Source of the DNA: Orientallactaga sibirica
Taxonomy: Eukaryota > Chordata > Mammalia > Rodentia > Dipodidae
Reading direction: 5' to 3'
Length of the DNA stretch: 64,000 nt
Assembly: GCA_036365145.1 (NCBI GenBank)
Contig: JAEOAD010000024.1
Span: 12,122,501-12,186,500 of the forward strand
Shown here: positions 58,577 through 64,000 of the stretch, piece after piece
Position numbering within the stretch: the first letter of the stretch is position 1
Layout: every line of letters starts with the position of its first letter
The notes under the pieces: generated by a model
The model's database searches: none
The model's input: only the letters and a program-made list of their open reading frames with translations
Told to the model about the DNA's origin: nothing
Position numbers and translations under genes: made by a program

Positions 58577-60540
58577 TGTGGCAGTTTGAACAGATAACCC
58601 CCAATATATTCAGTGTTTTATTAGTTTGTAGTTTGCATCTGCAGCCACCTGGCCAGAGACAATGTCACTGGGTGGATCTTAAGGGTTTGAGATTCCATTG
58701 TAAAGATATGCAAAGTGTGCCTAGCTTGAGTTCCTGAGGTGTGCTGTGCTGTGTGGCTTTTGGCTTATGACTTATGGCTTCTCTTTGTGTGTTTGGTCCT
58801 GTGAAGGCAGGCTAGCTTCTTCTGCCAATATGGAACTTCCCCTAGGTTTGTAAGCATCAATAACTATCCCTTCCTCCATAACTGTGCCTGGTCTGGAAGT
58901 TCATCTCAGCAAACTTGAAGCTGTCTGCTACAGAAGTTGGTACCAGGAGTGGGGCAAAAAGTTATTATATCTTTACAGGGTGAGCTGAATCTGACCATGT
59001 GGTTGTTGGTCTTTCGGAACCTTTGTTTTAGAGGATTGGGCATGGACTTGGTGCTTGCTAATAAAGACACCTTCTGGATTGGTAAGTCAAGTTTTATGGA
59101 CTATTCTGATGAGAGTTTGAGAATGCTAAATGCAGACAATATTGAAATTCAGGGCTTGGCTTATGAACTTTCTAAGGGGAAGGAAAGACTGCAAAGGACT
59201 ATGTTGGAACTGGGCTACTGGCATAAGGGATGGCTGCATTCTGCTGCCCAGGCTCATAGAGTTTGATCAACGTTAAATTTGTAATGGACTAGTATGCTTG
59301 GCTAAAGATATTTGACTGAGAGATTTAAGATTTTAAGTTGGAAAACCTAAAGCAGTTAAATTAGAGGCACTGAGACTGGTTTTAGGTCACTGAAGCTGCT
59401 ATTGTCAAACACATTAGTAATCTTACAGAAGATGGACCAACTGCTTTACATTAAAACAATGTAAGGAGAGGATGCCTGTGGAAAGACTATTAAAAATTCA
59501 AACACTTTTGGAAAGAGTTGAGTAGAGAAGGAACCTGCTTTTCAAGGTTATGATTTATTTTGTCCCCAAATTAAGAATATGGTTATGTACTGCACACTTA
59601 ATATTAGTTTTGGAAGCATGAAAAATGAATGGAGTAGTCATGAATTGCACATGGTTCTAGGAGCTGCTGCTGAGATGCAGCATGAGGTAGGGTGTGATGC
59701 CTGATAGGCTGTATAGACGTTGGAAGATGGAGACCTGAAGACGTTTTGGATATACCAGCACTATGCAAGGGCTACCATGCAGTGCACTATTGACCTAGGA
59801 TGGAAGTTTTCCCTGGCTACTCTGCCCAGCTAGAGTGATGGAATTGGAAAACCTGGAGACTGCCAGTCTATGGTTATATTAAACTTGAACTGAAGAAGCT
59901 TGATGATAGCTTGGTGGTAGTTGAATTTGCATTGTTCTATTCTCTCCTTGCTATGCCTTATACCAGTTGAAAATGTTTACTCTGTGTGTTTGCATGATGA
60001 AAGTATATAATTTGTTTGATTTTGCAGGACTCACAACTAAGAGACACTCTTAAATCTCAGATGAGATTATGGATTTGGAACTGTCTTAAGTTGGTAAAGA
60101 CCATGGGGACATTTGAAATTGGACTGAATACAATTTATAATGTGTGATGGTTATGAATCTATTGGGGACCAGGGGTGGAATATGGTAGTTTGAATAGATG
60201 TCCACCAACATATTCAGTGTTTTATTAGTTTTTAGTTTGCATCTACAGCCACCTGGCTGGAGGCAATGTCACTGGGAAGATCTTAAGGTGTGGTGGTGGG
60301 TATGAGATTCCATTGTAAAGATATACAATGTGTGCCTAGCTGGAGTTCCTGAGGTGTGCTGTGCTGTGTGGCTGTTGGCTTGTGCCTTCTCTTTGTGTGT
60401 TTGGTCCTGGGAAGGCAGGTCAGTTTCTTCTGTCATTGTGGAATTAACCCTACATTTGTAAGTGTCAATAACTATCCCTTCCTCTATAACTATTCCTGGT
60501 CTGGAAGTCCATCTCAGTGAACCTGAAGCTGTTTGATACA
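58577..60540 (+). mobile_element. Complete non-autonomous ERVL-MaLR element
   Basis: Two direct LTRs flank a ~1.25 kb interior. The 5' LTR begins TGTGGCAGTTTGAACAGATA and ends GTCTGCTACA (58577-58932). The 3' LTR begins TATGGTAGTTTGAATAGATG and ends GTTTGATACA (60181-60540). Four bases after the 5' LTR, TTGGTACCAGGAGTGGGG fits the tRNA-Leu-type primer-binding site of MaLRs. A purine tract, ACCAGGGGTGGAA, precedes the 3' LTR. GCATT (58572-58576) and GTATT (60541-60545) form a 5-bp TSD with one change. No pol genes are present. Confidence 0.9.
58933..60180 (+). pseudogene. MaLR internal region (degenerate)
   Basis: Begins at the primer-binding site. The longest open frame (58937-59266, 109 codons) contains an SLRMLNADNIEIQGLAYEL-like stretch that I do not recognise as gag, protease or pol. 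MaLR interiors are known to be short, with at most a decayed gag-like frame, which fits. It would need an autonomous ERVL for mobilisation. Confidence 0.7.
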
Positions 60541-60670
60541 GTATTGTAACAAATAATTAGAAAGAATTGATAAAGATCCAAAGAAAAAAATGGCTTCAAG
60601 CAAGATAATTCCTTAGGTGAATGGATAAGCTATAGACAATAGAATATTGTCCACTGTTAAAAAATAAATG

Positions 60671-61824
60671 AGGGACTTCTGGTCAAGATGGCATCTATCT
60701 AGCCATGTATAACCTGGTGGACAAGGAAAGGCAAGACCATTAGGTTTCACTAGGGTTCAGTGGGAGGGCATGGAGGAGCAATGTAGGTAATCTGCTGATT
60801 CCCACATTCTAGCATAGCCCACTAGTCCCCCAATCCCTCAAGAAATCATCCTAGCTAGAGTCCCAGCCTCATGTTCCTCCTGCACTAATTGCAGGCTAAG
60901 TGGATCCAGGCCAGCAGGCTAGCATTTCCCACTCCCTAGGATTTCCCACTACTGGGCAGCTCCATGCATGAATGCCATCCCATTCACTGCTGCCCCCTAC
61001 CCCCGTGCACAGACCCAGGACTTCAGGCTAGTGTTTCCCCCACCCTAAGCTTTCCCATCATCTTGGAGCTCCACACACAACCACCCCTCCATACACAGAC
61101 CCAGACCAGCATGATAGTATCCCCCATAGGCATTCCTACCACTGTGGAGCTCCATCTGTGACCACCTTCCCACCAGGCATCTGGCCCTGTGTGAACCAGG
61201 TCCTATTGCACTTCATGCAGGGTACTCAGGATCCAGGCCAGCAGGCTATTCTTCACCCCTCCTTCCCTATTGCCACCACCTCACTGCCACCACCTGCAAT
61301 CCACACCCCTGCATGTCACCTGACCTGAAGGAGTCCTATATCCCCACTCTGCCATGTCACAGGACCAGGCAGTCCCATCCTTCCCCTGCTACACTGTCCC
61401 AACAGACACACTGTTCTATCCATTTATCCCTCAGCATCACTGAACCACCATGCATTCCCCTTCCACAGCGCAGCTGAAACACCAGTCTGTGTTGTCCCAT
61501 TTCCCCCTACCCCCTGGCCCCTCAGCCATCTGACCATGAAGTCCCACAACCCAACCACTGAACAACAAGCCCCTTGATCAAGTCCACGGGCCCTCACCAG
61601 ATCCTCATGACTCCTTCCCTATGACTAGTCAGGCAACATTGCCATCAGAAGACTAATGGAAGCAAACATAAAAGGGAATAATTACTGAAGATACTTCAAG
61701 GGTAAACTACAGCCTCCTCCTAAATTAAATAAGATACTACACTATGATGGGCAGACTACAGGGCAAAAGGAATAACATGAAAAATCAAGTGCAAGTAAAT
61801 CCAACAAGATTTCCCAGTCCCACA
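60671..61824 (+). promoter_or_regulatory. L1 copy C 5' UTR with internal repeats
   Basis: GATCCAGGCCAGCAGGCTA occurs at about 60904 and 61230, with degraded versions (GACCCAGGACTTCAGGCTAG, GACCCAGACCAGCATGATAG) near 61012 and 61099. The units are therefore roughly 90-130 bp. C-rich. The signature is shared with the array in copy A. Confidence 0.75.
60684..60692 (+). promoter_or_regulatory. YY1-type site at the L1 5' end
   Basis: CAAGATGGC lies about 14 bases into the element, the position at which YY1 directs accurate initiation in human L1. Use in this rodent L1 is inferred from motif and position. Confidence 0.6.
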
Positions 61825-62930
61825 ATGGATGTTTCTAATCAAAACAAAGGAGAGACAATAGGACCAGAACCCCCAAAATGAAGTTATAAGCTATGCAACT
61901 CTGGCCAAGCAATAACAGAAGTTACAGAAAATCAACAAAGGGAAAATAATTGTATAAATGCTCTCCTTGCTAGATAAGACCAAATAGAAAAGAACCAGGA
62001 AGGGTTCCAAAGGCAGTTAAATTACCTGAAGGAGAGAGAGAAAAAAAAGAGGACCTCAATAACCACCTGATTAAGCTCAATGAAGACATAAATACAAGGA
62101 TGAATTCCAAGAAGGATTAAGAAAATCAGAAAATGACATAGAAAGTGAAGTCAACAGAGGCATGCAAACTATACATAAAAAAGTAATAGAAAATACAAAC
62201 CAAATTGAAAAAGCCCAACACTTTATAGAAGCTCTCAAGAATAGAGTCAGCAATGTGGAGGACAGAATCTCAGAACTGGAAGACAAAACAGAAGAAACAG
62301 AGAGTCCAAAAGTTTCAATAAGTTCAAATTTTTTTGTGAACAGAACATGAGAGAATTCTGGGATACCCTTAACTGTCCCAACATGTGGATCATGGGAATA
62401 CCAGAAAGGTAAGAAATTCAGAACAAAGGCATGGAGAGCTTATTCAACAAAATTATCAAAGAAAACTTTCCCACTCTCTCAAAAGAAAATCCCATCAAGT
62501 TACAAGAAGCTAACAAAACTCCAAACAGTCTGGACCAAAGGAGAAATTCTCCACCTCATATTATCATTAAGACTCTAAACATCAATCACAAAGAGAAAGT
62601 CCTAAAAGCAGCTAGGGAGCAACAATACATTACATATAAAGGTAACCTCATACAAATTACTTCAGATTTCTCAATGGAAACATTGAAAGCCAGAAGGACC
62701 TGGAGTGGAAGACTGCAAAGTCTAAGAACTTATGGCTTCCAACCCAAACTACTCTACCCAGCAAAAGTATCCCTTATAATAGATGGTGAAAGAAAAACTT
62801 TCCATGATAAACTCAGCTTTACAACTATATGAACACAAAGCCAAACCTACAGAGAGTCCTTCAGGGAATTCTCCACACAAAAAAATCAAATAACCAACCT
62901 CAAGTGCCTATAAGAAGCCTATCACAATAA
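61825..62930 (+). pseudogene. L1 ORF1 (RNA-binding chaperone), disrupted
   Basis: Start chosen at ATGGATGTTTCT (MDVSNQNKGE). A Lys/Glu/Asn-rich coiled-coil region follows (LNYLKEREKKKEDL, then ALKNRVSNVEDRISELEDK at about 62220-62290). Next come the RNA-recognition part (MESLFNKIIKENFP..., LNINHKEKVLKAARE) and the C-terminal domain (ARRTWSGRLQSLRTYGFQP, LLYPAKVS, TKPNLQRVLQGIL), ending at TAA 62928. In-frame stops near 61880 and 61975 and frame changes near 62110, 62350 and 62810 prevent a full protein. Product: trimeric ORF1p of the L1 ribonucleoprotein. Confidence 0.88.
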
Positions 62931-62999
62931 CCAAACTCAGAGAAGACACAAAAAACTATAAAGTCCAAAAAAACACCAAACCACATAAACCACCACAAC

Positions 63000-64000
63000 A
63001 TGGCAGGGATGAAGTCAAACATCACAGTTATTACATTAAATATTAATGGACTTAATTTATCCATCAAGAGAAATAAATTAACAGGTGGATCAGAAAATTA
63101 GACCCCTCAATCTACTGTCTTCAAGAAACCTACCTCAGCACTAAAGGCAGACATCTCCTCAGGGTGAAAGGGAAGAAAATGACATTCCAAGAAAACAGAA
63201 ATAAGAAACAAGCAGGAATTGCTATACTAATATCAGATAAACTGGACTTCAAACAAAAAGTAATCAAAAAAAGACAAAGAAGGCTACTTCTTACTTATCA
63301 AGGGAACGATCCAACAAGAGGATAACACAATCATCTATCTTGTTTGTTTGTTTGTTTGTTTGTTTGTTTGTTTGTTTGTTTGTTTGTTTGAAGTGGGGTC
63401 TCACTCTGGCCCAGGCTGACCTGGAAGTAACTATGTAGTCTCAAGGTTGCCTCAAACTCATGTCAGTCCTCCTACCTGTGCTTCATGACTGCTGGGATTA
63501 AAGGCATACACCACACCTGGCTACAATCATCTATCCTAATGCACCAAACACAGGTGAATCACAATGATAATAAAATGACAATAAAACAGAAATAACCACC
63601 AACACCATCATAATTGTAAACTTCAATACTCCACTATCAGCAATAGATAGATCATCAAAGCAGAAATTTAACAGGGATGTTAGAGAGCTCAACAAAACCA
63701 CAGATAAATTAGACCTAAAGGACATCTACAGAACATTCTACCCAAAATCCATAGATTACACATTCTTCTCAGCAGCCCATGGAATTTTTGGTAAAATAGA
63801 TCATATACTGGGTCATGCAGCCTTTCTCCATATATTTAGGAAGAACACCATAATTTCCTGCATGATATCATATCACAATGCTGTATTGCTAGAAATTAAC
63901 AATAAAAGATGCACCAGGAATCTCACCAGCTCCTGGAAACTGAACAACACACTTTTAAACAACAAATGGGTAGTGGACAAAATAAAAAGTGAAAATGCAA
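63000..64000 (+). pseudogene. L1 ORF2 endonuclease region, disrupted, incomplete
   Basis: Starts MAGMKSNITVITLNINGL, then a one-base loss after KLTG shifts the frame. The shifted frame continues WIRKLDPSIYCLQETYL with the catalytic QET. After the B1 insertion (63340-63522) it resumes with NTGES-like sequence, the TPLSAIDRSS region, DIYRTFYP, KIDHILGH and then SYHNAVLLEI, where the usual SDH has Tyr for Asp. The window ends before the reverse transcriptase. Confidence 0.88.
63340..63522 (-). mobile_element. B1 SINE in L1 ORF2, perfect 13-bp TSD
   Basis: The (TTTG)n run at about 63341-63390 is the expanded A-tail. Then TCTCACTCTGGCCCAGGCTG, ACCTGGAAGTAACTATGTAG, TGCTGGGATTAAAGGCATAC and the head CCACACCTGGC follow. 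ACAATCATCTATC is present at 63327-63339 and 63523-63535. Confidence 0.96.

Larger units (their letters stand above)
58440..60640 (+). mobile_element. Ancient L1/HAL1-type fragment split by a MaLR
   Basis: AACTATAATAACTATGCTAA, GACTTAATGGGTAAAGTAAA and CAGGTTGCAAAAACAGA resemble the widespread ORF1-region sequence of ancient L1M/HAL1 elements (...AATATGCTAAGGGCTCTAATGG...). After the MaLR (58577-60540) the sequence continues with TTAGAAAGAATTGATAAAGA and AAGAAAAAAATGG, as expected. Recalled family pattern; no alignment run. Confidence 0.5.
60671..64000 (+). mobile_element. L1 LINE, 5'-complete, cut by window end (copy C)
   Basis: Starts near GGGACTTCTGGTCAAGATGG and continues through a repeated 5' UTR, ORF1 (61825-62930), the inter-ORF spacer and the ORF2 endonuclease region, to the window edge. 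A retained promoter-proximal end indicates full-length integration. The 3' end and TSD are outside. A B1 has inserted at 63340. Orientation is opposite to copy A. Confidence 0.92.

Noticed and set aside
58937..59266. MaLR internal frame as an intact gag protein
   Set aside because: Only 109 codons, with no recognisable gag motif such as a zinc knuckle or major homology region.

Overview
This window is eukaryotic, mammalian, and almost certainly from a rodent. It holds no complete host gene that I can support. It is AT-rich and dominated by retrotransposons: B1-type (7SL-derived) SINEs, a tRNA-derived B2-like SINE whose head reads roughly GGGCTGGAGAGATGGCTTAG, ID- and B4-like SINEs, rodent L1 LINEs, ERVL-MaLR LTR elements and at least one class II-type LTR. 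The combination of this B2-like SINE with B1 copies of the 'CCACCCTGAGACTACATAG' type suggests a jerboa or a relative (Dipodidae). That is an inference from memory of such repeats, not a database match.

Layout. 1-2.4 kb: a probable LTR split by a SINE, a remnant of a hAT-Charlie-type transposase (886-1230), a SINE and a solo MaLR-like LTR. 2.4-9.6 kb: a long minus-strand L1 with a ~1.4 kb 3' UTR, a broken ORF2, the C-terminal half of ORF1, and a six-unit tandem array that looks like 5' UTR monomers. 9.8-25 kb: SINEs, old L1 3' ends (one inverted by twin priming at 21.9-22.7 kb), old LTRs, microsatellites and one possible 83-bp exon (12177-12259). 25.5-28.5 kb: a clean twin-primed, internally inverted L1 flanked by an 11-bp target-site duplication (TSD). 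28.8-30.9 kb: a SINE cluster. 31.3-31.9 kb: an intact solo LTR with a triplicated 81-bp enhancer-like repeat and a perfect 6-bp TSD. 35.2-39.4 kb: a two-LTR MaLR element followed by an ancient L1 ORF2 that is itself interrupted by a B1 and by another LTR. 40-49 kb: scattered SINEs, LTRs and L1 tails. 49.3-56.8 kb: a repeat-poor, AT-rich stretch. 58.5-60.6 kb: a complete non-autonomous MaLR element inserted in an ancient L1/HAL1-type sequence. 60.67-64 kb: the 5' end of a plus-strand L1 (YY1-type site, repeated 5' UTR, ORF1, start of ORF2), cut off by the window edge.

The sequences do not form a pathway. The only functional relationship I can see is parasitic: L1 ORF2 machinery is the known source of SINE mobilisation, and many SINEs here carry A-tails and TSDs typical of that process. 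All L1 and MaLR coding remnants I examined are disrupted. I found no bacterial-type operon, CRISPR array or other new system. The most useful observations are structural: dated nested insertions, two twin-priming events, a recombinant L1 5' region, the young solo LTR, the hAT fossil and the candidate exon.
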